From Oscillospiraceae bacterium (GTDB taxonomy: Bacteria; Bacillota; Clostridia; Oscillospirales; Ruminococcaceae): 64,000 bases of DNA. This document shows positions 18,292 to 26,940 of the stretch, in pieces. The stretch spans positions 124,001 through 188,000 of the forward strand of contig JAISZR010000003.1 of assembly GCA_031284525.1 (NCBI GenBank), given 5' to 3'. A program made the position numbers and the translations under genes. The notes beneath the pieces are model-generated. The model had not been told where the DNA came from. It saw nothing but the letters and a program-made list of their open reading frames with translations, and searched no databases. Position 1 is the first letter of the stretch, and each line of letters opens with the position of its first letter.

Positions 18292-18696
18292 ATGTATTCT
18301 AAAGTCATCATTATGGGCCGCTTGACTGCTGACCCTGAGTTGCGGCAGACGCCGAATGGAGCGTCCGTTACGAGTTTCCGCGTCGCGGTGAATCGGCCGT
18401 TTGTCTCAAAAAATGGTGAGCGGGGGACAGACTTTTTTGGGGTAACTGCTTGGCGTTCGCAAGCAGAATTCGTTGTTAAATTTTTCAAGAAGGGCAACAT
18501 GATTTTGGTTGACGGAAGGCTCGAATCGCGTGAATATGTTGACAAAAACGGAGCAAATCAAAGGGTTGTTGAGATTGTTGCAGAAAACATAAGTTTTACC
18601 GGTGAATCAAGGCAGGATTCATCGCAGACCCCGAAAGCAGAGGACTTTGTGACTAGTGATTTCAAAGAGCTTGATGATGAGGACTTGCCGTTTTAG
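18292..18696 (+). CDS. ssb: Single-stranded DNA-binding protein
   Basis: OB-fold protein that coats single-stranded DNA in replication and repair. The N-terminus MYSKVIIMGRLTADPELRQT, a WRSQAEFVVKFFKKGN segment and the acidic C-terminal tip DDEDLPF, which recruits partner proteins, are all present. Length 134. It lies 14 bases after rpsF with AGAGGTGG before the ATG. Confidence 0.97.
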   Translation: MYSKVIIMGRLTADPELRQTPNGASVTSFRVAVNRPFVSKNGERGTDFFGVTAWRSQAEFVVKFFKKGNMILVDGRLESREYVDKNGANQRVVEIVAENISFTGESRQDSSQTPKAEDFVTSDFKELDDEDLPF

Positions 18697-18753
18697 CCGG
18701 ATGTTTTGTCTGTTTTGTAGATGTTTTTATATTTTTATTTTAGGTGGTGCAGT

Positions 18754-18993
18754 GTGGAAAGGAATGGAAACAAAAATTTCAAAAAAGGGCGGAAGAAGCT
18801 CTGTGACTTTTGCGTAAATAAAAATGAGGCCATGGATTATAAGGATGTGAGTCGTCTTCGGCGGTATATTTCTGAACGTGCGAAGATTGTTCCCAAGAGA
18901 GTAACGGGTTGCTGCGCTTTCCATCAGCGCGAGTTAACGGTTGCGATTAAGCGTGCACGGCATATGGCTCTTTTCCCTTATGTTAGTGATTAG
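18754..18993 (+). CDS. rpsR: 30S ribosomal protein S18
   Basis: Small-subunit protein, third gene of the operon. [28 protein letters not shown] and the RHMALFPYV end are S18 hallmarks. Cys pairs in CDFC and GCCAFHQ suggest the zinc-binding form. A GTG start at 18754 is chosen because AGGTGG lies six bases upstream and it gives the usual 79 residues; the ATG at 18721 would add an odd hydrophobic tail. Confidence 0.95.
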   Translation: MERNGNKNFKKGRKKLCDFCVNKNEAMDYKDVSRLRRYISERAKIVPKRVTGCCAFHQRELTVAIKRARHMALFPYVSD

Positions 18994-19075
18994 TAGTCAC
19001 GTGCTTTGCGTTTTGTTTTGGCGGTGTGCTTTATGGAGTTTATGAGCATAGGAGAAGGGAGGAGCGGCTTTTGAT

Positions 19076-19285
19076 ATGCGAAAAAGATTTTGTAGAATTG
19101 AGAACGATAAGAAGTTTTTAGGTGTTTGCACTGGAATTGCTGTTTATTTTAACATTGATCTCATTTTGGTTAGGATTTTATATTTGTTTCTCGCCCTTAT
19201 ATGGGGGGCCGGCATCTTGCTTTATTTTGTGATTGCAATCGTCGCCCCGATAAAATACATAGATGATGCCGGAAACGTGAGTTGA
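19076..19285 (+). CDS. PspC-domain membrane protein
   Basis: 69-residue PspC/LiaY-like protein. KKFLGVCTGIAVYFNIDLILVRIL is the PspC motif, with two membrane segments ending in YFVIAIVAP. Such proteins take part in envelope-stress responses, often by recruiting PspA-like partners; none is nearby. GGGAGGAG lies about 11-13 bases upstream of the ATG. Confidence 0.88.
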   Translation: MRKRFCRIENDKKFLGVCTGIAVYFNIDLILVRILYLFLALIWGAGILLYFVIAIVAPIKYIDDAGNVS

Positions 19286-19609
19286 CTGTAGTCTCAATTC
19301 CAAGGGATTCCTCCGGGGTTCCGTTGTTTGGGGCTGTCAGGGGCTTGTTGTGTGCGGGATTCGTGAGAAGTACTTCAAACATCAGTGAAAACGCTTTATG
19401 ATTGGAGACTGGGGGAGGGAAATGGTTGCCTTCCCTTTGGTTAGTTTGTTTTACGGGCGGGTTTTAACCCTGCATAAAAGTCCCGGTGCAAGGTGCTTTG
19501 TTGCGAATTTATAAAGGATGCTTTAAATGTGAACGAACTCCGGCGAGAGAGCCCCCGGCAAGGCGGGAGCTCTCTCGCTTGTTACAATCATTTTGCCAAC
19601 ACTGCTGGG
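19286..19609. other. Intergenic region between convergent genes
   Basis: 324 bases without a recognisable gene. It holds an imperfect GGGAGGG/CCTTCCC hairpin near 19410-19440 followed by T-rich sequence, a probable terminator for the PspC gene, and the strong bidirectional hairpin at 19543-19578. Confidence 0.5.
19543..19578. terminator. Hairpin terminator between PspC gene and jag
   Basis: Perfect ten-base stem GCGAGAGAGC (19543-19552) / GCTCTCTCGC (19569-19578), placed where both convergent transcripts end. T-runs on both sides are weak. Confidence 0.65.
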
Positions 19610-20341
19610 TCAGTCTTTAGCAAAGAGGATAACCCTTCTGTTTGCACCTTCTCCAATCGAATTTGAGCCAACTCCGGGAAGCGTTGCTACCATAGTATGC
19701 ACAAGCATCCTTTCGTAACTGCTCATGGGCTTTAGCGAAGAACTGACTCCTGTCTTTAAAACAATTTTGGCAACGTCGCGAACCAGTTCTTCTATCCTTT
19801 TGCTTCTTTTTTCTACGCAATTGTTCAAATTAAGCACAATCCGCGGGAATTTCGCGCCGCTGTATCTCTTATTCAAATAGACATTCCCCATATGCTGCAG
19901 CGCCAGCACGAGCTCGCCGTCATTTTTTTCAAACAGATCCAAATTTTGATTATTTTCGATTTTTATGTGCATAGTATGTATTTTCTCTGTTAGTTCGGAC
20001 TCAAAACTAGCTTCGGTTACTCCAAAATTTTCCAAAATCCCCTTAAGATAGCTCACTAACCCGTCTGCTACCAATTTAAGATCTGCCTCTTCTATTGGAA
20101 GTTTGTGTTTTGTTTCTCTTTCTCGCTTCCCCTCTTCTTTGGGTGTTTGTGTAGATTTCTCGTCTTCTTCCATAACCACAACCCTGACCTTGGCCATACT
20201 GCTCTTGAGCCCTAAAAACGCCTTTTTGGGAAGTTCTAAAATTTCGAAATCTGTTGTGTCTCTTGTCACACCCAGTTGAGCGCAAGCTAGGTCTATTGCT
20301 TCGTTAACGGTTTTGCCTTCTTTTATTATCTCCCTACGCAA
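19610..20341 (-). CDS. jag: RNA-binding protein Jag/KhpB
   Basis: KhpB-type RNA-binding protein linked to cell-wall and division control. Jag_N domain (REIIKEGKTVNEAIDLACAQLGV), a charged linker, a KH domain and a C-terminal R3H domain (SYERMLVHTMVATLPGVGSNSIGEG). A TTG start at 20341 is preferred: AAGGGG lies about eight bases upstream and the protein then begins at the conserved Jag_N strand; a TTG at 20359 is the longer option. It follows yidC by about 25 bases, the usual order. Confidence 0.93.
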   Translation of the reverse strand: MRREIIKEGKTVNEAIDLACAQLGVTRDTTDFEILELPKKAFLGLKSSMAKVRVVVMEEDEKSTQTPKEEGKRERETKHKLPIEEADLKLVADGLVSYLKGILENFGVTEASFESELTEKIHTMHIKIENNQNLDLFEKNDGELVLALQHMGNVYLNKRYSGAKFPRIVLNLNNCVEKRSKRIEELVRDVAKIVLKTGVSSSLKPMSSYERMLVHTMVATLPGVGSNSIGEGANRRVILFAKD

Positions 20342-20365
20342 AAAAACCGCCCCTTCCAAAAACTT

Positions 20366-21436
20366 CTACTCTTCGTCATTTATTTCTCCGTATTTGTCTG
20401 CCATCCGCTTCCTTGCCTCGTTAATCTTTTGTTTATTGATTTCCTTTTTCGAAGAAACTTTCTCAATTTCTTCTGGGGGAACTTTTGCTCCGTCGGCAAT
20501 TTGCTTTTGTATTCGTGTTTTTTCTTCCCTCTCTCTTTTTCTGTTTTTCTGCTCTTCCTCAAAATAACTGTCCACGGTTTCCTTTATGTTCATGGTGCGG
20601 TTCAAAACTGCCGATTGAACCATCGTAAGAACGGTGGAGAACATCCAATAAAAAGCGATCCCAACAGGCATCGAAAAATAGACAAACGAGAAGAGAGCCA
20701 TCGGCAGAAATTGCATCACTTTCATTGTTTTTGCCTGGCTTGGGTCGCTGTTCACGCTAATGTTGTTCCTGTTCATTTGGATGATTGAGGCGAATTGGAT
20801 CAAAAGTGTCATAATTGGCACAAAAATGGTCAGGTTCCATCCCATTTTGGGGACGCTCGCAAAGTTGATTCCTATCAATGTCGTGTTGAATTTTGAAATG
20901 CTCTCAACTACATCTTCTCCGAGGCTCGAAAACAATCCGGGATTACTCTCTATTGCTTCTATCAAACTGAGTTCGGGGTACCGTGATATTTGTGCCCCTT
21001 TTAGATCTTTGAGAATTCCCGTTGCGTTGGCCAGCAAATCACCTGAGAGCCCCAAGATGTGGCTCAGTGGCCCGCTGACGACCCCGATCACTCCCACTAC
21101 AATTACCATCTGGATGAGTGGCAGCAAACAACCTGATCCCAAACTTCCCATCGAGTTCAGGCCTTCCTCTTGCTGCAGTTTCATCGATTCACGGTTATAA
21201 AGCTCTTTGTTGTTTCCGCATTTGGCCTTCAGCTGATCCAGTTTGGGCTTGAGTTTTCGTTGTTCTATTTCCCTTTTTATGCTGTTTTTTTGTTGCTTGA
21301 TTGTGAATGGCAGCATCAAAATCTTTGTTAAGATTGCAAAGAGTATAATTGCCAGACCGTAATTCGGCACAACAGCATAGCACAACCTCATGATATACCC
21401 AAACGGGACAGAAACAATTCTAAGATAAGATCCCAT
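20366..21436 (-). CDS. yidC: Membrane protein insertase YidC/Oxa1
   Basis: Inserts proteins into the cytoplasmic membrane. Core segments: YGLAIILFAILTKILMLPFTIKQQKNS (first core helix and the basic hairpin loop), NSMGSLGSGCLLPLIQMVIVVGVIGVV, and the late SFVYFSMPVGIAFYWMFSTVLTMVQSAV. The C-terminal tail is long and highly charged (about 70 residues). An extra loop of about 50 residues follows the third core segment region (LAN..GINFAS), larger than in Bacillus. ATG 21436 has TAGGT upstream; GTG 21451 is an alternative start. Confidence 0.94.
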   Translation of the reverse strand: MGSYLRIVSVPFGYIMRLCYAVVPNYGLAIILFAILTKILMLPFTIKQQKNSIKREIEQRKLKPKLDQLKAKCGNNKELYNRESMKLQQEEGLNSMGSLGSGCLLPLIQMVIVVGVIGVVSGPLSHILGLSGDLLANATGILKDLKGAQISRYPELSLIEAIESNPGLFSSLGEDVVESISKFNTTLIGINFASVPKMGWNLTIFVPIMTLLIQFASIIQMNRNNISVNSDPSQAKTMKVMQFLPMALFSFVYFSMPVGIAFYWMFSTVLTMVQSAVLNRTMNIKETVDSYFEEEQKNRKREREEKTRIQKQIADGAKVPPEEIEKVSSKKEINKQKINEARKRMADKYGEINDEE

Positions 21437-21462
21437 AAAATACCTATTCACTTTCCAAGTTT

Positions 21463-21696
21463 TTAAGTTCTTTTTTGCGATTCCTTCCCTAGGACTGGGT
21501 CATATCCACCTTTTGAAAACGGGTTGCAACGCATGATTCGCCAAAAACTTACACACAAACCCTTGAGCACGCCAAAACGTTCAATCGCCTGATGTGCATA
21601 AACCGAGCAACTCGGATAAAATCTGCAGCGTCTCACAGTCCTGAATTTCCCGAGTTTCATATAAAACTCAATCGCCCACAAAACCACGCTCTTCAA
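21463..21696 (-). CDS. yidD: YidD membrane protein insertion efficiency factor
   Basis: Small amphipathic protein that assists Yid[20 protein letters not shown] and [17 protein letters not shown] are diagnostic. 77 residues. The TTG start has GAAAGG eight bases upstream, which overlaps the end of rnpA; the two genes are four bases apart. Confidence 0.95.
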   Translation of the reverse strand: MKSVVLWAIEFYMKLGKFRTVRRCRFYPSCSVYAHQAIERFGVLKGLCVSFWRIMRCNPFSKGGYDPVLGKESQKRT

Positions 21697-21700
21697 CTTT

Positions 21701-22033
21701 TCAGCCTTTCATCAGCACTTTAATGCCTCGTTGTATCACTTGCTTTATGTAGGTGCTCTTTTCCTTTGCGGTGCGCCCACGCGCCACTAACACGAAATCA
21801 AAACCAACAGGCAGTGAAGTTGCCACATCTGTAAATGCTGCTTTAATTACGCGTTTAGCTCGATTTCTGGTTGCTGCTTTCCCGATTTTTTTGCTGGTTG
21901 TAATTCCAAGCCTATTCTGGTTCAAGCCGTTTTTTAGCATGTAGATAACCAAAACTGGTAAGACAATCGACTTCCCTCTGTAATAAACCCGTCTGAATTG
22001 CTTGTTCTCATTTAAAATTTCTGTTTTCCCCAC
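21701..22033 (-). CDS. rnpA: Ribonuclease P protein component
   Basis: Protein cofactor of RNase P, which matures tRNA 5' ends. The family pattern is visible: [43 protein letters not shown] (RNR motif) and [14 protein letters not shown] start at 22033 gives 110 residues and leaves 37 bases after rpmH. Longer reading frames upstream overlap rpmH out of frame and are rejected. The ribosome site is weak (AGGATG about 16 bases upstream), suggesting coupling to rpmH. Confidence 0.94.
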   Translation of the reverse strand: MGKTEILNENKQFRRVYYRGKSIVLPVLVIYMLKNGLNQNRLGITTSKKIGKAATRNRAKRVIKAAFTDVATSLPVGFDFVLVARGRTAKEKSTYIKQVIQRGIKVLMKG

Positions 22034-22070
22034 AAAAACACCACTGCATCCTGATAGATTCCCATTTTTC

Positions 22071-22205
22071 TCAATGCGAAAGTCTTTTTCTGCCTTTGAG
22101 TCTCCTTCTTGCCAAAACTTTCCTGCCATTTTGCGTGCTCATCCTCTGCCTGAATCCATGGACCTTTTTTCTGTGTAGCTTTTTGGGTTGATATGTTCTG
22201 AACAT
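22071..22205 (-). CDS. rpmH: 50S ribosomal protein L34
   Basis: A 44-codon gene found by reading the minus strand upstream of rnpA. It starts [18 protein letters not shown], continues [17 protein letters not shown] and ends LKGRKRLSH, a clear match to the L34 pattern. GGGGAG lies about nine bases before the ATG and a strong promoter lies about 90 bases upstream. It completes the classic rpmH-rnpA-yidD-yidC-jag order. Confidence 0.97.
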   Translation of the reverse strand: MFRTYQPKKLHRKKVHGFRQRMSTQNGRKVLARRRLKGRKRLSH

Positions 22206-22293
22206 GTCTGATAGCTCCCCTTCTAATTTGATTTTGCCTTTTGCTTTAGACTGCCAACAATTACCGCCAATAACTACCGCACTGCACAGGTAT

Positions 22294-22323
22294 ATATTAC
22301 CGCATTTACCCAGTTTGTGTCAA
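22294..22323 (-). promoter_or_regulatory. Predicted promoter for rpmH-rnpA-yidD-yidC-jag
   Basis: On the minus strand TTGACA (22323-22318), 18-base spacer, TAATAT (22299-22294). Confidence 0.75.
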
Positions 22324-22419
22324 CCGTTCTCGGATTATCCCCTTCGACTGCACGTTTTTGATTCTCCAAAGTGTGTATGCCTAAGTATGTTCGCCGTGTG
22401 ATAGGTAAAAGTGCGAATG

Positions 22420-22448
22420 TTGACTTAATTATTGGAAGATGATAGAAT
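22420..22448 (+). promoter_or_regulatory. Predicted promoter for tRNA-Lys
   Basis: TTGACT (22420-22425), 17-base spacer, TAGAAT (22443-22448); the tRNA begins 32 bases downstream. Confidence 0.75.
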
Positions 22449-22479
22449 ACTAACTGGTTGTTGGAGCCGTTTTTCAAGT

Positions 22480-22555
22480 GGGCCATTAGCTCAGTCGGTA
22501 GAGCACTTGACTTTTAATCAAGTTGTCGCGCGTTCGAGTCGCGCATGGCTCACCA
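22480..22555 (+). tRNA. tRNA-Lys (TTT)
   Basis: 76 bases. Seven-pair acceptor stem GGGCCAT/ATGGCTC, D arm with AGCTCAGTCGGTAGAGC, anticodon stem CTTGA/TCAAG with loop CTTTTAA, T arm GCGCGTTCGAGTCGCGC and encoded CCA end. Confidence 0.98.
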
Positions 22556-22613
22556 GTTTCCCGTTTTGTTGTTGGCAAAAAAAAGGAAGAGATACGTTGG
22601 GCAGAGGGGGAAA

Positions 22614-23045
22614 ATGGAAATAGATGAGAAATCTTGTGGTGCTATAGTCTTTAGGGAAACTGCCAATGGGAGCAAAGAGGTCCTTTTGATAAAGCATTAT
22701 TTTTCCGATAGTTGGGGTTTCCCTAAGGGGCATATGCAACAAAATGAGGAAGAGAAAGAAACGGCAACCAGAGAAGTGTTGGAAGAAACAGGGGTAAGTG
22801 TGAATATTACCCATGATTTTAGGGCTGAGGTGTTTTATCGCCACGGTCTTGGGACTAGGAAGAAGGTTGTTTTCTTTTTGGCAACGGATGCGAGCAGGGC
22901 GCCTTTGGGCGGGATTGATCGCAGGGTGGAGCGTGTTGCTTGGGTTAATGTGAAAAGGGCATGTAGCAAATTGAACTTTCAAAATGATAGAGATGTTTTC
23001 TTCGAAGCTATCGAATATCTCAAAAAGTGTGGGGAGCTGTTCTGA
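22614..23045 (+). CDS. NUDIX hydrolase (Ap4A-hydrolase-like)
   Basis: Hydrolyses nucleoside-diphosphate-linked substrates. A complete Nudix box is seen: the glycine in GHMQQNE followed seven residues later by REVLEETGV. The surrounding pattern SCGAIVFRE, GFPKGHMQ and ERVAWVNVK resembles small diadenosine tetraphosphate hydrolases; substrate is inferred. 143 residues from the ATG at 22614, preceded by AGAGGGGGA. The gene starts 58 bases after tRNA-Lys and ends 7 bases before trkH. Confidence 0.88.
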   Translation: MEIDEKSCGAIVFRETANGSKEVLLIKHYFSDSWGFPKGHMQQNEEEKETATREVLEETGVSVNITHDFRAEVFYRHGLGTRKKVVFFLATDASRAPLGGIDRRVERVAWVNVKRACSKLNFQNDRDVFFEAIEYLKKCGELF

Positions 23046-23052
23046 ATTTGGT

Positions 23053-24420
23053 ATGATTAGAATAGTCAAAAATACATCCCAGTCTCCTGCCAAGGTGATC
23101 GCCGTCAGCTTTTTGGTTTTGATTGTTGCGGGCACTTTATTTTTGGCACTGCCTGCTGCATCCAAAAGTGGCCGTACGGTTGGGTTCGTTGATTCCCTTT
23201 TCACTGCCACAAGCGCGGTCTGTGTGAATGGCCTTGTGGTCGCTGACATTTTTGAAAATTGGAATATGTTCGGGCAGCTCGTGATCTTGCTTTTAATACA
23301 GGTAGGTGGACTTGGGCTCGTTACTTTTGTTGTCACCTTTAGTGCTTCTGTTAGCAGAAAAATGGGGATTAGGAACATCCAACTTGCTAGGGAAGCTGTT
23401 GGCTTTGGGAGTTCATTTGACGCGGCGGCATTGGTTAAGTTAATAGTCAAGTTTTCGCTTGGCATTGAGCTTTGTGGTGCCTGTTTGTTGTCACTGCGTT
23501 TCGTTCCGGATTTTGGCGTTGGTAATGGTATATACATTTCGCTTTTTTTGGCGGTTTCTGCATTTTGCAATGCCGGGTTTGACGTGTTGCCGCACAGTGG
23601 TGGCAAATCGCTTGGACTTTTGGGTTATAACTCCGACCCTATAGTATTGCCCGTTATTTCGATTCTTGTGATTTTGGGTGGTTTGGGTTTTGTTGTTTGG
23701 TATGATATTTTACTTAACAAAAAACAAAGAACCCTCATGATACACACGAAAGTGGTTCTTGTGATGACAGTTTTGCTGCTGTTCGCCGGGATGTTTTCTG
23801 TGTTGGTTTTCGAATGGGATAATGAAAAAACTCTCGGGAGTTTACCTTTTCTGAGCAAGCTCAATTCAGCCTTCTTCCAGTCGGCGATGTTTCGAACAGC
23901 TGGATTTTTTAGCCTAAATCTCGCTGGGTTAACGGGCATCACCAAGCTTATTACCATCTGTTTGATGTGTATCGGTGGTGCGCCGGGGTCGACTGCTGGC
24001 GGATTAAAAGTGACTACTTTGGCGGTGGTCTGGAAGACCATTTCGTGTTTTGTTAAGGGCCAGAATGAGACGATCATCGGGGGAAAAAGGGTCTCTAAGC
24101 AGCTAGTTTATAAGGCGATTTCGACCTTTGGAATTGCTCTTCTTGCTGTGGTTGTGTCTTCTGGTGTGGTTTTTTATGCCACCCGCAATCAGGATGTTAG
24201 TGGTTTGGATGTGGTTTTCGATTCGGTTGCGGCAATTAACACTGTTGGGCTTTCGGTTGGCACAGTTAACATTGCCGAAGCTGGTTGGGTTATGAAATTC
24301 ATTTTTGGCTTGTTTATGTTTGCGGGGAGGGTTGGGCCGGTTTCGTTGATGTTCGCGTTTTTGCGTGAATCACCGGGAAAGGGTGTGATTTTGCCGGACG
24401 CCCAGATTATGATTGGCTGA
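23053..24420 (+). CDS. Potassium uptake protein TrkH/KtrB family
   Basis: Membrane subunit of a Trk/Ktr K+ uptake system, 455 residues. Four half-pore segments carry the selectivity-filter glycines: SAVCVNGLVV, SAFCNAGFDV, MFRTAGFFSLN and AINTVGLSVGT. Each sits between two hydrophobic helices as expected. No regulatory TrkA/KtrA (RCK) gene is nearby, so that partner must be elsewhere. The ATG at 23053 fits the usual N-terminus; its ribosome site is weak, and it may be translated by coupling to the NUDIX gene. Confidence 0.9.
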   Translation: MIRIVKNTSQSPAKVIAVSFLVLIVAGTLFLALPAASKSGRTVGFVDSLFTATSAVCVNGLVVADIFENWNMFGQLVILLLIQVGGLGLVTFVVTFSASVSRKMGIRNIQLAREAVGFGSSFDAAALVKLIVKFSLGIELCGACLLSLRFVPDFGVGNGIYISLFLAVSAFCNAGFDVLPHSGGKSLGLLGYNSDPIVLPVISILVILGGLGFVVWYDILLNKKQRTLMIHTKVVLVMTVLLLFAGMFSVLVFEWDNEKTLGSLPFLSKLNSAFFQSAMFRTAGFFSLNLAGLTGITKLITICLMCIGGAPGSTAGGLKVTTLAVVWKTISCFVKGQNETIIGGKRVSKQLVYKAISTFGIALLAVVVSSGVVFYATRNQDVSGLDVVFDSVAAINTVGLSVGTVNIAEAGWVMKFIFGLFMFAGRVGPVSLMFAFLRESPGKGVILPDAQIMIG

Positions 24421-24445
24421 TATTTAGATTTAACTTCTGATGTTT

Positions 24446-24532
24446 ACCGGAATGGCGAAATGGCAGACGCACGGGACTTAAAATCCCGGGAGTTAATAGC
24501 TCGTGCCGGTTCAAGTCCGGTTTCCGGTACCA
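24446..24532 (+). tRNA. tRNA-Leu (TAA)
   Basis: 87 bases with a long variable arm (class II). Acceptor stem ACCGGAA/TTCCGGT, anticodon stem CGGGA/TCCCG with loop CTTAAAA, T arm GCCGGTTCAAGTCCGGT and CCA end. It lies 25 bases after trkH. Confidence 0.97.
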
Positions 24533-24680
24533 GGAAAGACAAGTGGCTTACTGACCTTCTTTTTTTGACCTGCCTTCTAGGCACTTCAATTTCGTTGAAA
24601 TCGCTACAACTGACGCAGAAAATCCAGTATCAGCGGCTTATTCCGGGGGGAAGTATTGCAAAAGAAAACCCGGAGGGAGG

Positions 24681-24712
24681 GGGAGGCGGTCCTCCCTTTG
24701 GCTTGTTTTTTA
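24681..24712 (+). terminator. Terminator after tRNA-Leu
   Basis: GGGAGG (24681-24686), CGGT loop, CCTCCC (24691-24696), then a T-rich stretch ending in six T at 24706-24711. Confidence 0.65.
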
Positions 24713-24750
24713 AAGATATTGGAGTGTGCATTACTTGGAGGCGCGGTGGT

Positions 24751-26016
24751 ATGGGGGTTTTAAAGGCAATAGGCAATTTGAAAGAAAATATCCGCTCGTC
24801 TTTGGGAATAGATTTTTTGCCGCCGTCATTTGTTAGTTTTTTCTTTGTGCACCTAGGTTTCCTTGTGACTACAAATGCAATCAATCCTTCTGTCAACATG
24901 CTTTTTTTTAGATTAACAGGGAAGCCGGACGCGGTTTTATCCTTTCATCTAATTGTGTTTGCTTTGACCCCGATTGGATCGATTTTGTCTATATTCTTCC
25001 TAAAACGCAGGACTTTTACCATGAGTATCAGAATCAGTCTTTACTTGTTTGTGCTGTTATATGTTGTGTTTTTGTGTATTTTGCGCTTTCAAAATATGCT
25101 TTTGCTCCCCTTTGTGGCGATTGTGGCGATTTTGACCGCCTTTGGGAATGGATTTTACTGGGTCACGTATTCGTTCTTCATAATTCAGCATGTTGATGAT
25201 GAGAAACGCGACAAGGCGATGGCTCTTATCGGCGTTGCTTCGGGATGTGTGTCGGTTGTCGCGCCACTTCTTTCTGGGGTTATTATTTCAACATTTAATT
25301 CTCTTTGGGGTTATGCAGTTGTCGTTTCATTTTCGATTATCGTGGCAGCAATAACGCTAATCCATTCAAACAAACTATCAAGTGACTATGACCTAAAGGT
25401 GCAAGCAAATTTTAAGAAGGCATTTGCACTTGCGTTTAAGAACGAGGTTTGGGTTGACTGTTCTTTGTGTGATCTGTTTAAGGGAATCCGAGAAGGACTC
25501 TTCACTTTTTACCCGTCGCTTTTGCTATATGCGATTGTTCGAAAGGAGGGTGAAGTTTCTTTTAATATCTTTGTAATTGGGATTTTAACCATTATTTCCA
25601 GCAGCCTTTATGGGAAAACGAAGGAGGATTACGACCTGAAGTTGATGGCAATTGCAATCAATATTCTAACTGTTGTGTCTGCGCTAATGTTCATAAATTA
25701 CAGTAAGGTCACTGTTATTATTCTGGGATTTGTGAACGCGTTTTTTAACCTATACATTTTGAATCCTACGTTAAAGGTGTTTTATAATTTAGTGAGTTCC
25801 GATGTGAATAATCAGCTTATGATGCCCGAACTTTACGCAGTGAGAAACTGCTTTTCGGGAGTGGGGCGGGTGTTGGGAGTTGTGTTGGTTGTGTGGCTTA
25901 GCGGATTTAATAAAGGGGTCCCAGCTTCGATTTTGATCATAACTGTTTTGCAGTATGGGACCTTGTATTTTTGTCGGAAGACTACTTCTTTGCTGAAGAA
26001 AGGTGAAGTTCAATAA
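24751..26016 (+). CDS. MFS permease
   Basis: 421-residue transporter of the major facilitator superfamily with about eleven or twelve hydrophobic helices. Cues: FVSFFFVHLGFLVTTNAINPSV first helix, cytoplasmic loop LKRRTFTMSIRISLY after helix 2, ALIGVASGCVSVVAPLLSGVIIS as helix 5-like segment, a central hydrophilic stretch, then a second helical half. The ATG at 24751 has GGAGG nine bases upstream; a longer frame would start inside tRNA-Leu and is rejected. Its stop overlaps the next gene's start (TAATG), so the two are translationally coupled. Substrate unknown. Confidence 0.85.
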   Translation: MGVLKAIGNLKENIRSSLGIDFLPPSFVSFFFVHLGFLVTTNAINPSVNMLFFRLTGKPDAVLSFHLIVFALTPIGSILSIFFLKRRTFTMSIRISLYLFVLLYVVFLCILRFQNMLLLPFVAIVAILTAFGNGFYWVTYSFFIIQHVDDEKRDKAMALIGVASGCVSVVAPLLSGVIISTFNSLWGYAVVVSFSIIVAAITLIHSNKLSSDYDLKVQANFKKAFALAFKNEVWVDCSLCDLFKGIREGLFTFYPSLLLYAIVRKEGEVSFNIFVIGILTIISSSLYGKTKEDYDLKLMAIAINILTVVSALMFINYSKVTVIILGFVNAFFNLYILNPTLKVFYNLVSSDVNNQLMMPELYAVRNCFSGVGRVLGVVLVVWLSGFNKGVPASILIITVLQYGTLYFCRKTTSLLKKGEVQ

Positions 26017-26549
26017 TGGGATCTCGGGCGAGTATGATATGTGTGCGGGACATGTCGCCGGATTGGGATTCTCTTCCGGTTTGGACAATGAAAAATCATG
26101 AATTTTGGGGATATCTGAACAAGCCGTTCGTTCAAGTCCGGGCTTGTTATGTCGCTCGCACGGGGCTTCACTTTAGAGTGACTGCGTATGAGAACGCAAC
26201 AAATTATGCTTTGATGGAGAACTATAAAGATAATTGCATCATGCTTGTGTGCAGTTTTGATTTGATAAAATCTGAGGAATTTTCGGTGACTGTTGGAATC
26301 GATGGAAAGAAATCTGGTTTTGCAGGCGTGGATTGCAAGATGTTGCGGGGGGAAGATCTGCAAGGTGTATTTTGGGGCGTTGATTTTGGGTTTCCGAATA
26401 GCATAATTAGCCAATATCTTGGGAGAGGGCTGGACTGCGGGGATTGTATTGGTTTTAATGTTTTCAAATGCTGGTTAACATCAAAAAAGCACTTTCATTT
26501 TGGCAGACTGTTTAACAAGAGTGAGTGTTGCGTTTTGCAGCCTTTTTAA
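26016..26549 (+). CDS. Protein of unknown function, possibly CBM9-like
   Basis: 177 residues, no signal peptide. The layout (PVWTMKNHEFWGYLNKP, ARTGLHFRVTAYEN, DNCIMLVCSF, a WGVDFGFPNSII segment and a final IGFNVFKCWLTSKKHFHFG) resembles the carbohydrate-binding family 9-like proteins common in clostridia, but key residues are divergent and the call is tentative. It starts on the last base of the MFS stop codon, suggesting a joint role with the permease, for example sensing or handling a sugar. No terminator is obvious before the tRNA-Ser promoter. Confidence 0.55.
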   Translation: MGSRASMICVRDMSPDWDSLPVWTMKNHEFWGYLNKPFVQVRACYVARTGLHFRVTAYENATNYALMENYKDNCIMLVCSFDLIKSEEFSVTVGIDGKKSGFAGVDCKMLRGEDLQGVFWGVDFGFPNSIISQYLGRGLDCGDCIGFNVFKCWLTSKKHFHFGRLFNKSECCVLQPF

Positions 26550-26597
26550 ATTTAACAACTAAACCTATCGGGGAGGCATTCACGCAAAAAATTGCAC

Positions 26598-26626
26598 TTG
26601 CAATTGGCAGAAAATTAAGCTATAAT
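26598..26626 (+). promoter_or_regulatory. Predicted promoter for tRNA-Ser
   Basis: TTGCAA (26598-26603), 17-base spacer, TATAAT (26621-26626). Confidence 0.7.
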
Positions 26627-26659
26627 GGAGCGCACAAGGGGGGTGTTCCCGGTGTTTTT

Positions 26660-26752
26660 GGAGAAGTACTCAAGTTTGGTTGAAGAGGCTCCCCTGCTAA
26701 GGGAGTAGGTTGAGAAATCGGCGCGTGGGTTCGAATCCCACCTTCTCCGCCA
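26660..26752 (+). tRNA. tRNA-Ser (GCT)
   Basis: 93 bases, class II. Acceptor GGAGAAG/CTTCTCC, anticodon stem CTCCC/GGGAG with loop CTGCTAA, long variable arm, T arm GTGGGTTCGAATCCCAC and encoded GCCA end. Confidence 0.97.
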
Positions 26753-26940
26753 AGTAGTTTGCAACGCGGTTACTTCAGTTACACAGCGAATAAAACGCCC
26801 AAATATGCCATCGTCATAAGTGGTAGTGACGTGGTCCCGCGCATTGTGGCTTGGTAGTTCGGCGGTTATCTGCACCACGCGGGCTTTTGCTCGAAGATTT
26901 GTGCCGTGTCTTGTGTTTTTGATGAGGAGGAATGTGGCGA

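Noticed and set aside
22206..22479. Possible replication origin next to rpmH
   Set aside because: In many Bacillota dnaA and oriC adjoin rpmH, but no DnaA boxes or AT-rich unwinding repeats are seen here; the region is explained by two divergent promoters.
24460..24750. N-terminal extension of the MFS permease into tRNA-Leu
   Set aside because: The frame is open but begins inside the tRNA and crosses its terminator; ATG 24751 has a good ribosome site.
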